From Candidatus Acetothermia bacterium (GTDB taxonomy: Bacteria > Bipolaricaulota > Bipolaricaulia > RBG-16-55-9 > DRXL01), in NCBI GenBank assembly GCA_016179105.1, contig JACOSB010000074.1, forward strand, positions 1 to 41,462: a stretch of DNA of 41,462 nt, in the 5' to 3' direction. Under the pieces are notes generated by a model, which saw only the letters and a list, made by a program, of their open reading frames with translations, searched no databases and had not been told where the DNA came from. A program made the position numbers and the translations under genes. Positions 1 through 7,503 of this stretch are shown here, one piece after another. Every line of letters begins with the position of its first letter. The first letter of the stretch is position 1.

Positions 1-115
1 CCATATTCTCTGTGCCTTCTTGGCTTTTCTTAAGCTAGAATGGCAACGCCTCCAGACCGCCGTTTCTTGGTATGACTACAAATGGTCCATTGCTAGGCGG
101 GCGGTTACTGCCTAT

Positions 116-994
116 TTATGCTGAAACGCGAAAGTCCTGTGTCATATTAGACCTCTTGCAAAAGTCTAGAGGGGGTAGGCGAAGCTCGAAGTTGTAGACA
201 GCCGCGATCAAGTTGAAACGCAACCCAAAGCGTTGGCGTCGATTCCGATAGCGTTCACTCAAGAGGTGAAAGACTTTCAGCTTGCGCAGTAGATGTTCCA
301 CTCGAATCCGCTGCCGGGCTAACTGACGATTGGCGGCCTTCTGCTCTGGCCTCAAGGAATGATGTTTGGATCGCTTGATCGGGGTCTGACTCGCAGCATG
401 GAATCGACTCAAGCTCTGATACCCCACATCCTCCAAGCACCGATACCGATATAGATCCGGCCAGCGCCGTGCGGCTGGTTTGGAATAAGCGAAAGTCATG
501 GGTGCTGCCCCGGGCAAAGGCGGTGGCCATAATTTGCGTTGTTTGTCGGTCCATAATCACTTGGGCTTTTTGGGTATGGCGCTGCTTCTTCCCGCTGTAG
601 TACCGGCGCTGGTTTTTTTCGGGCGGTCGCTGGGCTGCTCCGTCGCATCGACCACGATCACCTCGATCGCCGTCCCCCTCTCGCGCGATTGCTTCTTGCC
701 GGGCAAGCGCAATTCTCCTGACTTCAGTAAAGCAGCTTCGACCTGGTGGATCGTGCGACACACGATAGCTTCACTGACTCCCTAGCTCGGAGCGATATGG
801 AATTGCGTGCGATCCTCGCGCCAATACCTCAGGGTGAGCAGGAGTCGATCCGCTCGACTGAGCTTGGGAGGGCGACCCAAGTCGCGTACCCCCTTTTTCA
901 CGAGCGCCCACATCATCACGAAAGTCTCACGCCTTACTCCGGTGAGACGTTTGAAGTCTTTGTCTGGCAAATCCTTAATCTCTTCGTATCTCAT
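116..994 (-). pseudogene. IS5-family DDE transposase, inactivated by a stop and two frameshifts
   Basis: Read from the ATG at 994, the N-terminal part (MRYEEIKDLPDKDFKRLTG, then a helix-turn-helix region ending CRTIHQVEAALLKSG) matches the usual IS5/DDE_Tnp_4 layout. An in-frame TAG at 782-784 interrupts it where the family has a sense codon. The middle part (VDATEQPSDRP, then RYYSGKKQRHTQKAQ and THDFRLF) needs a frame change at a run of seven A at 613-619 (minus sense). A second change near 440-480 returns to the frame of the C-terminal part, which ends with the family signature SERYRNRRQRFGLRFNLIAA. The last codons read through the left inverted repeat into flanking DNA, stopping at 116-118. 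The three lesions make this a pseudogene. The A7 run alone might have been programmed slippage, but the stop argues against a working enzyme. Confidence 0.85.
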
Positions 995-1027
995 GTGGCT
1001 ATTATGCCACACTTATGCAAGAGGTCT
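149..1027. mobile_element. Decayed insertion sequence, IS5 family, probably ISL2 group
   Basis: A 12-bp perfect terminal inverted repeat, AGACCTCTTGCA at 149-160 and its complement at 1016-1027, bounds an 879-bp element. It is flanked by a 3-bp direct repeat ATT (146-148 and 1028-1030). A three-base ANT target duplication is what I know for the ISL2 group of the IS5 family, and the length fits that group. The single gene inside runs on the minus strand and is broken. A short inverted repeat (GTGGC/GCCAC, 995-1010) sits just upstream of the transposase start and could damp its translation. The element borders the gene island on its left and nothing suggests that it carries passengers. Confidence 0.85.
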
Positions 1028-1400
1028 ATTAACGTTGCCGAGATCGACGAGAGAACAAAACGATTAGAAAAAGATTTGCGAGCGATCAAAGACCTTTTGC
1101 TCGACCACCTGTTCTTCGTCGTCTTTTGAACTCTCTCCCCAGCGTAACCCCCATCACGCTCTCAGCGCTCAAATCGAGGGCGGAGCGTTACTCAAGTCAC
1201 TTACTCCCCAGACAGATCGGCCTATAATTCAGGCATATCTGATCCATAGGAACGGGACACATGTACCGAAAGGAGGGAGGCCGACGTCTATCGTGACGCA
1301 CCATATGCAGGCATCCAAAAATGTCGTTGCAGAGGGTTTTGCTGCTTCAGCAACGCCTGTTCAGACTGAAAATCTCCAAAGGAGGGGGGTCCAAGCTCCA
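1028..1400 (+). other. Intergenic region with weak promoter and a decoy upstream start
   Basis: No convincing gene is seen here. Bases 1028-1129 read openly as ...VAEIDERTKRLEKDLRAIKD... and stop at 1129; this may be the tail of a gene cut by the insertion sequence, but the left flank does not continue the frame. A perfect TATAAT lies at 1223-1228 with only a weak -35 (TTACTC, 1201-1206, 16-bp spacer). Two Shine-Dalgarno runs follow: AAAGGAGGGAGG (1269-1280) before a GTG at 1293, and AAAGGAGGGGGG (1378-1389) before the ATG at 1401. The GTG is in frame with the downstream gene and would add 36 residues in front of the signal peptide. Confidence 0.35.
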
Positions 1401-3662
1401 ATGAACATCATGAAGAAAATATTACTAGGAGTATTGAGTTTATTGGTCGTCCTGTCGTTGAGCGCTCGCGCCGAGACGAGCGGGCAGCATCAGACGGACG
1501 TGACCAACCGGCCGGCAGCCACCAGCCAAGTGAATACCAATCCCGCTCCGGGCGATAACGACGTCGTCGTCCAAGACGTCGACGTGAGCGACCCCGGCGC
1601 GGGCGCCGACAGCGTGCGCGACGGGTTCGATACCCAGATTGAGACGATTACGGTCAAGAAAGTATCGCCCAGCACCTTAGAAGATCGCCACATCACGCGA
1701 TTGCGGCTCTTCCGCGAGAATGGTCTCAGTAGCGGCTTCCAGCCGACGGGTACGAGCCAAGACGAACTCTTGGGCGAGATGCTCGACCCCAACTTGACGG
1801 CGGGTGTCACGTTTGGCAACCTCGGCGAGCTGCTCGTTCGCGTGTTCGACGGGACTTCTGAGCGCTTCTACATCGTCGCTGATTTTGCCCAAGATTCCCC
1901 GAACAACGCGACCTTCCGCACGAGCTTCGATATGACCGTAGCGGATGACTTGGTCGGCGGCGACCAGAGCTCGGGCCTCGACCCACTCTTGGCGCGCTTG
2001 CCGCTCTATATGAGCAAGGGCGCGGTGCAGTTTATTCGTTTAACGTCCACTCGCGGTGTCAATCAGACGGACGTCATCGATTTTACACAGCCGACCAAAG
2101 CCAAGCCGGGCATGTCCATCGTCGTCCAGCAGTTCCGCATCGAGGACCCGGGCGCTTTGGGCAACACGACGCCCGACGGCCGGCCGACGGCGATCAAAGA
2201 TATTACTGTTTCGCTCGCTGCTAACATCAAGGGCAGTTCTTGCAATCCCGCCGCGCCGGTCAATCCGTGCATCAGCAAGGCTATCAAGAGACTGAGACTC
2301 TTCCGCGAGAGTCCTGCGTCGCCCCCGGGCTTCCAGGACCCCGAGAAATCCAAGACGGCGTCCGATGAGCTTTTGGGCTCCGTCGATGAGCCGGATTTGA
2401 GAGCCGGCGTGACCTTCTTCAATCCTTCAGGCCGACCGTTGGTCTTGGTCGCCGAAGGGATCGCGAACGGTCCGCGCCGACCGGAGACGGTCTACGTCGT
2501 GGCGGACTTCAACTCGAATGGATTGATCAACGGCCAGAGGCTGCGCACGGAAGTCTTCGTGACAGCCAAGGACATGCGCGACACGAGCGGCGAGCTGATT
2601 GAGTCCTCCAACATCGAGACGCCCATGCCGTTAGAAGCCAACAACGACGTCGAGATCGAAGTGCCGGCAGCGGCCTTGACCATCGGCAGTGTCGTCCTCG
2701 ATCTGAACAACAAGACCTCCAAAGTCTGTGTCAGTGTCAACTACATCCCCAAGCCGGGCTTGGGCGACTTGCAGATCGGTCCGAACGGCGCGATCACCTT
2801 CGACCCGCAGGTCGTCGAGGTCCTCGACGTCCACGGAGTGAACGGTTATAAAGTCGACTCGTTCGAAGTGGACCCGGCGGGCAAGGTCCGATTCGCGGCA
2901 ACCCTGAAAAGTCAAGGGCGCGAAGCGGTCAGCGATGGCTGCGTCGTCGAGATCGAAGTCGCAGCGACGCCCGATGCGCTCCCCGGGGCGTTCACGAAAT
3001 TGCAAGTGAGAAACGCGGATAACGTCGAAGAAATCGATGCCTTCCGCACGGCCGACGGGGCTGATCTGGACCCGGACGTGATATCCGGCTCGGTCTTCAT
3101 CAAGCCGATCTGCGGCGATGTCGACGGCGACGGCGCGGTCACGATCAATGACGCGAGAATGCTGGCCAAGTTTATCTTGGGTTTGGAAGATTTGAGTCCT
3201 GAACAATTGGCGCTGGCCGATGTGGCTCCTCCGACGGGATCTGTGGATGCCTCGGATGTGCGCTACATCGCCCAGGGCGCGGCAAAACTGAGGACGCTCA
3301 ATTGTGAGGTGGAGGCCCCAATTCCGACCGGAACGGCCTCCCAGGTCCGACCTTGGGCCTCCACCGACCTCAGCCGCTTCGAAGGCTTAACGATGACCCC
3401 GCGCGTCTACGCGATTAGCGGCGTTCGTGGGCTTGAGTTCAAGGTCTTCGGCGCGAGCGTGCTCGCGATGCAGGTGGAGATCTTCGGCCTGGACGGCAAG
3501 AGGCTCTATCTGAGTCGAGAGTTGGGAAATCACTTGAGCGTCGCGCTCACCGACCGTGAGCAATTCTTACCGAACGGCGTGTATTTCTACGTCGTGCGCG
3601 TGCAAGACTTGAACGGTCGCACGGTCCAGCTAAAGACGAACAAATTGGTGATCGTCCGATAG
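1401..3662 (+). CDS. Secreted cohesin-like/dockerin protein with C-terminal sorting domain
   Basis: A 753-residue exported protein. The start at 1401 is chosen because it follows a strong AAAGGAGG and opens directly into a signal peptide (MKKILLGVLSLLVVLSLSARA, cleavage after ARA); an in-frame GTG at 1293 is less likely. Two homologous beta-rich repeats follow (about residues 85-200 and 240-390), each with a RLRLFRE...DELLG...AGVTF core. Residues about 415-555 look like a cohesin domain (PGLGDLQIG..., FDPQVVEVLDVHG). Next comes a type-I dockerin with two calcium loops (DVDGDGAVTINDARMLAKF and ADVAPPTGSVDASDVRYIA). The last 80 residues are the sorting domain shared across the island (VEIFGLDGKRL ... 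LPNGVYFYVV ... KLVIVR). Cohesin and dockerin families bind each other through calcium; which partner is used here is unknown. Its gene has its own terminator. Confidence 0.8.
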   Translation: MNIMKKILLGVLSLLVVLSLSARAETSGQHQTDVTNRPAATSQVNTNPAPGDNDVVVQDVDVSDPGAGADSVRDGFDTQIETITVKKVSPSTLEDRHITRLRLFRENGLSSGFQPTGTSQDELLGEMLDPNLTAGVTFGNLGELLVRVFDGTSERFYIVADFAQDSPNNATFRTSFDMTVADDLVGGDQSSGLDPLLARLPLYMSKGAVQFIRLTSTRGVNQTDVIDFTQPTKAKPGMSIVVQQFRIEDPGALGNTTPDGRPTAIKDITVSLAANIKGSSCNPAAPVNPCISKAIKRLRLFRESPASPPGFQDPEKSKTASDELLGSVDEPDLRAGVTFFNPSGRPLVLVAEGIANGPRRPETVYVVADFNSNGLINGQRLRTEVFVTAKDMRDTSGELIESSNIETPMPLEANNDVEIEVPAAALTIGSVVLDLNNKTSKVCVSVNYIPKPGLGDLQIGPNGAITFDPQVVEVLDVHGVNGYKVDSFEVDPAGKVRFAATLKSQGREAVSDGCVVEIEVAATPDALPGAFTKLQVRNADNVEEIDAFRTADGADLDPDVISGSVFIKPICGDVDGDGAVTINDARMLAKFILGLEDLSPEQLALADVAPPTGSVDASDVRYIAQGAAKLRTLNCEVEAPIPTGTASQVRPWASTDLSRFEGLTMTPRVYAISGVRGLEFKVFGASVLAMQVEIFGLDGKRLYLSRELGNHLSVALTDREQFLPNGVYFYVVRVQDLNGRTVQLKTNKLVIVR

Positions 3663-3680
3663 GCAGGCAGAACTCCTCGG

Positions 3681-3735
3681 GTCTCCCGGGACGGCCTCCC
3701 CAGCCATTGGCTGCCCCGGGAGACGCCCATTTTTT
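3681..3735 (+). terminator. Rho-independent terminator after the cohesin/dockerin gene
   Basis: GTCTCCCGGG (3681-3690) pairs perfectly with CCCGGGAGAC (3715-3724), and TTTTTT follows at 3730-3735. It ends the transcript of the gene at 1401-3662. Confidence 0.8.
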
Positions 3736-3762
3736 CTTGGATGAGATCATGTAGATTGCACT

Positions 3763-3790
3763 GTAGGGGCGCAGCATGCTGCGCCCCTAC
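3763..3790. repeat. 28-bp perfect palindromic repeat
   Basis: GTAGGGGCGCAGCATGCTGCGCCCCTAC is its own reverse complement over all 28 bases (3763-3790). A near-identical palindrome with paired changes lies at 39106-39135. Small palindromes of this GTAGGGGCG..CGCCCCTAC type are widely dispersed in environmental bacterial genomes. This copy lies in the spacer just upstream of the gene at 3857. Confidence 0.8.
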
Positions 3791-3856
3791 TCACGACAGG
3801 GCAAAAATCTCGGTATAATCGCTGCGGTTCGAAAAAGTCCTAAGGAGGGACCCCTC

Positions 3857-4966
3857 ATGAGACGAAATGAGAGAGCCTATCTTCTCATTGCGGGAACCGT
3901 CTTGTTGGCGTCGGTCTGGCCGAGCGCGCCGGCCGCGTGGGCCCAGAGCGATAAAGTCACGATCACCCAAGCGCAGAAAGAGTTGCGCCAAGTCAAGTTT
4001 CAGATCGATAGACTGAAAAAACAATTGACCGTCTTAACCACTCAGGTCAACCAGATCACGAGCTTAGCAGTCCGTATCCGTAGCACCTTGGGAGAAGTGC
4101 TAAGCCAGACAGCGGCGGCTCGCTCACAAGGACAAATCCAGATCGCTTTGAAGAAGAACCAGGCAGCCCAAGAGGCGATCGCTTGCACCCTGCCCCACCC
4201 CGACAGCACGATCAACTGTAAATTCAAGAATGCTGAGGGAGAGAACGTCGGTATCTTGGAGCTCGTGCGCGCGGCGATGCGTGACCCCGACAATAGCGTC
4301 ATCTCGCACATTGAGACTCTCAAAGATTTGATCCAAGCACTCAAAAGCCAAGGGAGTATTTCATCGAGCACTGCGTCAAAGATCAATGCTGGACTGAATA
4401 AAATAGAAGCAGATTTAGACCCGATCGACGAGATACTGAACCAAATTGAGACGATTTTAGGAGAAGGCCCCGACGGAGTTCAGCAATTTTTCACGATCAT
4501 CGAGAACGATTTGGACCAAGGCGATGTAAGCTTCGACCAGGTCATCGATGCGCGCTTGACGGCAGCGCAAGCCGTGGGCGTGGCCCGCGACCCGGACACA
4601 AAAGAGCCGACGTTCTTGACCAAGGCGCTCGCTGGCACCCGGCTTTTCCCAGGATTGATACGCAAAATGATCACTGATTTTGCCCCCTTGGGGTCTCTCT
4701 TGCGCTCTGCTCAGATTGGTTTCCTATCGGGGGCTCTCCGGGCGGGTAAGTCCGTCGAGATCGAAAGACTCTTCGATCTCAGCGGACGTAGGGTCGAAGA
4801 TCGACGGCACTGGGAAGAAGCTGTCCAGGCTCTATCAGTGAGTTTTGTCGATCGAAGGCTCGAAAACGAAAAAGCTTATGGCATCTACATTGGCGTGATC
4901 GCCCTGCGCGATCAGAATGGACGGGTTGTGGACAAACGGATCATCAAGATTTTGTTGAAAATTTGA
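3857..4966 (+). CDS. Secreted coiled-coil protein with divergent sorting domain
   Basis: A 369-residue exported protein of unknown function. The ATG at 3857 follows TAAGGAGGG with good spacing. The first 31 residues form a signal peptide with cleavage after AWA. Residues about 35-75 are a heptad-rich coil (KELRQVKFQIDRLKKQLTVL), followed by more helix with an SSSTASKINAGLNKIEADL stretch equivalent to the S..G..I...L signature of the neighbouring helical family. Two cysteines (CTLPHPDSTINC) may pair. The end, VEIERLFDLSGRRV ... AYGIYIGVIALRDQNGRVV ... KILLKI, keeps the pattern of the island's C-terminal domain but lacks the LANG motif and the terminal Arg/His, so its sorting function is less certain. 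A TATAAT at 3814-3819 could be its -10 box, though no good -35 is visible. Confidence 0.75.
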   Translation: MRRNERAYLLIAGTVLLASVWPSAPAAWAQSDKVTITQAQKELRQVKFQIDRLKKQLTVLTTQVNQITSLAVRIRSTLGEVLSQTAAARSQGQIQIALKKNQAAQEAIACTLPHPDSTINCKFKNAEGENVGILELVRAAMRDPDNSVISHIETLKDLIQALKSQGSISSSTASKINAGLNKIEADLDPIDEILNQIETILGEGPDGVQQFFTIIENDLDQGDVSFDQVIDARLTAAQAVGVARDPDTKEPTFLTKALAGTRLFPGLIRKMITDFAPLGSLLRSAQIGFLSGALRAGKSVEIERLFDLSGRRVEDRRHWEEAVQALSVSFVDRRLENEKAYGIYIGVIALRDQNGRVVDKRIIKILLKI

Positions 4967-4991
4967 CAAGGCGGGCGATTTTGTGTAAAGA
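4963..4991 (+). promoter_or_regulatory. Candidate promoter overlapping the end of the 3857 gene
   Basis: TTGACA (4963-4968), 17-bp spacer, then TAAAGA (4986-4991), which matches the -10 consensus at three of six positions. The -35 overlaps the stop codon of the preceding gene. Confidence 0.4.
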
Positions 4992-5192
4992 TGCCCGTAT
5001 ATCTGTGACCAAGGTGATGCAAATCACTGACGGGGAAGACAGGGGTGCGATACAATACGCACATAGGACAGAGTGCGGATTTTATGATCTCTCCGCACAG
5101 GCAGGTAGGACGGACGCGGTGATATTTCCTAAAGCGCACGAGAGTGTATGACGGAACGACGCGGTGGATGTGGCGAATTTCCGCCGCACGGC

Positions 5193-5221
5193 TTGACAAA
5201 ACGGGAACTTTTTGTTATGCT
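5193..5221 (+). promoter_or_regulatory. Strong sigma-70-type promoter of block 1 (gene A)
   Basis: TTGACA at 5193-5198, a 17-bp spacer, and an extended -10 (TGTTATGCT, hexamer TATGCT at 5216-5221). Transcription should begin near 5228, giving a leader of roughly 210 bases ahead of gene A. Confidence 0.7.
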
Positions 5222-5285
5222 CACACCAAAATCGACGGGAGGCAGTCTGAGGGTTAGCGATCGTTTACTCCCACGATTTTTTCCA

Positions 5286-5361
5286 TGGCAAGCAGAGCTT
5301 GATGTAAGGAAAAGCAAAGCTTCGATTTCTTGCCACATATCCGGGGAGGAGGTGGTCTCCT
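5286..5361 (+). promoter_or_regulatory. Structured 5' leader of gene A
   Basis: TGGCAAG (5286-5292) pairs with CTTGCCA (5329-5335), with an inner AGCTT/AAGCT stem (5296-5300, 5317-5321). A second stem AGGAG/CTCCT lies at 5347-5361. I do not recognise a known riboswitch. No T-run terminator or obvious masking of the ribosome site is seen, so the structure may affect stability or processing. Confidence 0.35.
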
Positions 5362-5439
5362 GGCAGGTGCTTAAAAACCCATACAGTCGATTGACTTTGT
5401 CGATTGACTCTACTATTTACCAAGGAGGGAGTTAACTAA

Positions 5440-6420
5440 ATGAGAGTCACAAAATCTCTAGTGTTTCTTATCACCACTCTGGTGATGTACGTCGGGTTGT
5501 CTCTGACGCCCTTAAATGCGAGCGCTGGCCCTTTGCCCAGCCTTTTTGGCGGAGCTAGGGAGGAAGCCAAGAAGGAAGTGAAGCTCTTGCTCAATGAAGC
5601 TTCTTTCCTGAACAAGAGCCTTGCTAAACTTGATCTCAAATTAGAGAATACCGTGGACGGGCTCCGCGACTTGATCAGTGAAGCAAAAGATCGTCTGGAA
5701 GCATGTCCCGGCGGCGTGGAGGGCTGCAATGATCTTGAGGTAATCCACGCAGTCCAACTCCTTTTGGAGCAGGCGCAGCGCAACAAGGCACGAATCCTCG
5801 TCATCGACATCGGGGCTTTCCTGGATCACCTCCATGAGTTTGAGGTCGACCTCGGTGAGCTCGAGGGCAAGATCGGCGGCCTCAAGGAAATCGGCAAGAT
5901 CCTGGTCTCCGACGGTGAGTTCATGGAGATCGAGCTGAACGCCTGCAACGAGCTCATCACCTTCATGGACAGCGACTTCGCTACGATCTCGGCCCAGTTG
6001 GAAGACGGCGATCAGGGCGAAGACCCGAACGATCCTACCACGTGGGATGACGTGAACGACTTCATCGCGGGCGCTCTCAGTGCTCTAGTAACCGACGAGA
6101 GCCTGCAAGATGTCGACGCGGCTCTTGAGAACGCTAAAGCCGTTCTGGACGAGATCATTCGTACTAAGGAAACCACGCAGGGCGATGTGTCTGAATGCCG
6201 CAGTCACATCAAGAACGTTCAGCGAGTCCTTAACAAGAGATCCACTTCGCACGTCAATCTCAGCATTGGTAGTCAGGGTGAGGCCAAGGTCTACACCTTG
6301 AGCGGGCAATTGGTAAATGTCGGCACGGCTTCGGCTCTCGATCGCAACGCTCTGGCCAACGGCGTCTACGTCGTGGTCTACAGCGACGGTCGCGTTGAGA
6401 AGCTCGTCGTCCTCCACTAA
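5440..6420 (+). CDS. Gene A: secreted helical protein with EDGD motif and sorting domain
   Basis: 326 residues, first gene of block 1. The signal peptide ends after ASA (about residue 29). The body is almost wholly helical (KKEVKLLLNEASFLNKSLAKLD, then LLLEQAQRNKARILVIDIG). Around residues 188-212 it carries the acidic motif LEDGDQGEDPNDPTTWDDVNDF, whose spacing of Asp/Glu resembles a metal loop. A helical hairpin with a conserved cysteine (SECRSHIKNVQRVL) precedes the C-terminal domain: AKVYTLSGQLV ... LANGVYVVVYSDGRVEKLVVLH. Function is unknown; a surface structural or adhesive role is inference. It is homologous along its length to A' at 19564, and it is followed after 76 bases by gene B. 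Confidence 0.8.
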   Translation: MRVTKSLVFLITTLVMYVGLSLTPLNASAGPLPSLFGGAREEAKKEVKLLLNEASFLNKSLAKLDLKLENTVDGLRDLISEAKDRLEACPGGVEGCNDLEVIHAVQLLLEQAQRNKARILVIDIGAFLDHLHEFEVDLGELEGKIGGLKEIGKILVSDGEFMEIELNACNELITFMDSDFATISAQLEDGDQGEDPNDPTTWDDVNDFIAGALSALVTDESLQDVDAALENAKAVLDEIIRTKETTQGDVSECRSHIKNVQRVLNKRSTSHVNLSIGSQGEAKVYTLSGQLVNVGTASALDRNALANGVYVVVYSDGRVEKLVVLH

Positions 6421-6496
6421 CAGGGTGGAAGAGAAAGAAGTAACCACCATGACGACTCAAAAAGCCGTCATATATCTAAGGGGGGAAACAGAAACA

Positions 6497-7459
6497 ATGA
6501 GAGTTACCAAAGGACTATTCTTTGTTCTGACTGCTCTTGTGGGTATCCTCGCGCTGGCGGCGCCAGTGAACGCGCAGTGGTGCACGGACCCCGACAAGGT
6601 CAAATTCAGAGACGGATTGCAATGTGTGACAGATTTAGGCGCCAAATGGGATGAGCTAGTCAGGGATATGTCTATCCTGAATGGCAAGCTCGACAACGCG
6701 GTCAGCGAGATCGGGGATGCCTGCAGTCTCTACCTGAGCAGTGATGATACCTGCTCTGATCCCGGAAGCGCTTCTGTGGACGATCTCGATTTCGATAACG
6801 CGCAAGTGGCGACCGATGACGCTCACGCTGATTTGGAGTTGGGTCTCGCGGACGTTGAGGTAGAAGCCGGGATTATCTCGGATTTCCTGGAAGAGGTCGC
6901 TGGGCTTGCTTCTAAAGTCGACGGAGCAGGCACGGACTTTGCCTTCCGCGATCGAACCCGGACTTCTATAGCTCGCACCGTACAGAAGATCTCACAGTTG
7001 GCGCAGAAGAGCCTGGACACCTTGGGCGATGAGGCCACCAACACCGGCATCGCAGGCCTGCTCGCCAGCGCGGAGAAGGACCTGGAAGATGCCAGCGCCG
7101 AAGAAGGCTCTGACAGTCCCGACGAGAACGTCGCCGCGACCTTGTTGCACTCGGCGCTCAAGTCGGTGAACCAGGCCGTCCGGAACAAGGACCGCGTGCT
7201 GAGTCGCTTCCTCAACCAGGTACGCAAAGAACTGGATCGGCTCGTCAAGCTCTTCAAGATCGCGATCAACGGCGGCAGCCGCGCGACGTCTGTCGGCTTT
7301 GTCGCCCAGTCCAACATCCAGGTCAAGGTCTTCACGTTGAGCGGGCAGTTGGTGAGCGTCGGTGCGGCTTCGGCTCTATCTCAGAGCAGCTTGGCCAACG
7401 GCGTTTACGTCGTGGTCTACAGCACCGGTCGCGTCGAGAAGCTCGTCGTCCTCCATTAA
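6497..7459 (+). CDS. Gene B: secreted helical protein with sorting domain
   Basis: 320 residues. The ATG at 6497 is chosen because it follows AAGGGGGG and begins the signal peptide MRVTKGLFFVLTALVG... with cleavage after VNA; an upstream in-frame ATG at 6449 is possible but would lengthen the n-region. The mature part is helical and Asp-rich with four cysteines near the N-terminus (WCTD, LQCV, DACS, DTCS). Residues about 170-200 hold the DRTRTSIARTVQKISQLAQ signature. The pre-tail helices (HSALKSVNQAVRNKDRVLSR) strongly resemble those of the vWA proteins E and G. The tail reads VKVFTLSGQLV ... LANGVYVVVYSTGRVEKLVVLH and is nearly identical to that of gene A. Its paralogue is B' at 20596. It lacks the EDGD motif. 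Confidence 0.8.
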   Translation: MRVTKGLFFVLTALVGILALAAPVNAQWCTDPDKVKFRDGLQCVTDLGAKWDELVRDMSILNGKLDNAVSEIGDACSLYLSSDDTCSDPGSASVDDLDFDNAQVATDDAHADLELGLADVEVEAGIISDFLEEVAGLASKVDGAGTDFAFRDRTRTSIARTVQKISQLAQKSLDTLGDEATNTGIAGLLASAEKDLEDASAEEGSDSPDENVAATLLHSALKSVNQAVRNKDRVLSRFLNQVRKELDRLVKLFKIAINGGSRATSVGFVAQSNIQVKVFTLSGQLVSVGAASALSQSSLANGVYVVVYSTGRVEKLVVLH

Positions 7460-7503
7460 CGGTAGGACTTGATTAGATCCTTTACCAAGGAGGAAATACA
7501 CAA

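Larger units (their letters stand above)
4967..5439 (+). other. 473-bp regulatory gap before gene A with hairpins and two promoters
   Basis: No gene is seen. Two consecutive hairpins lie at 5045-5062 (GTGCG/CGCAC) and 5073-5098 (GTGCGGA/TCCGCAC). A strong promoter at 5193-5221 follows. Its transcript would have about 210 untranslated bases with a nested hairpin at 5286-5335, a small hairpin at 5347-5361, and the 11-base direct repeat GTCGATTGACT at 5386-5396 and 5399-5409. The Shine-Dalgarno AAGGAGGG (5422-5429) precedes the ATG at 5440. Confidence 0.5.

Noticed and set aside
118..150. Short ATG frame at 118 continuing across the insertion site
   Set aside because: With the element removed the frame stops at once (TCA TAT TAA), so it does not join the 1028-1129 fragment.
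613..619. Run of seven A (minus sense) in the transposase as a programmed frameshift site
   Set aside because: The same gene also has an in-frame TAG at 782-784 and a second frame change near 440-480, so random decay explains it better.
1293..1400. GTG start at 1293 for the cohesin/dockerin gene
   Set aside because: It has a ribosome site, but it would put 36 residues in front of an otherwise normal signal peptide that has its own strong ribosome site before 1401.
2631..3206. Long minus-strand open frames opposite the large genes
   Set aside because: They are mirror frames of Asp/Val-rich GC-biased coding sequence, with no ribosome sites or recognisable domains.
5045..5098. Two GTGCG hairpins as a cyclic-di-GMP or other known riboswitch
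   Set aside because: The conserved cores of those riboswitches (for example CACAGGGCAAAC and GACGCAAAGCC) are absent, and the hairpins lie upstream of the main promoter.
5391..5419. TTGACT-N17-TATTTA as a promoter just before gene A
   Set aside because: The transcript would begin inside the ribosome binding site at 5422-5429.
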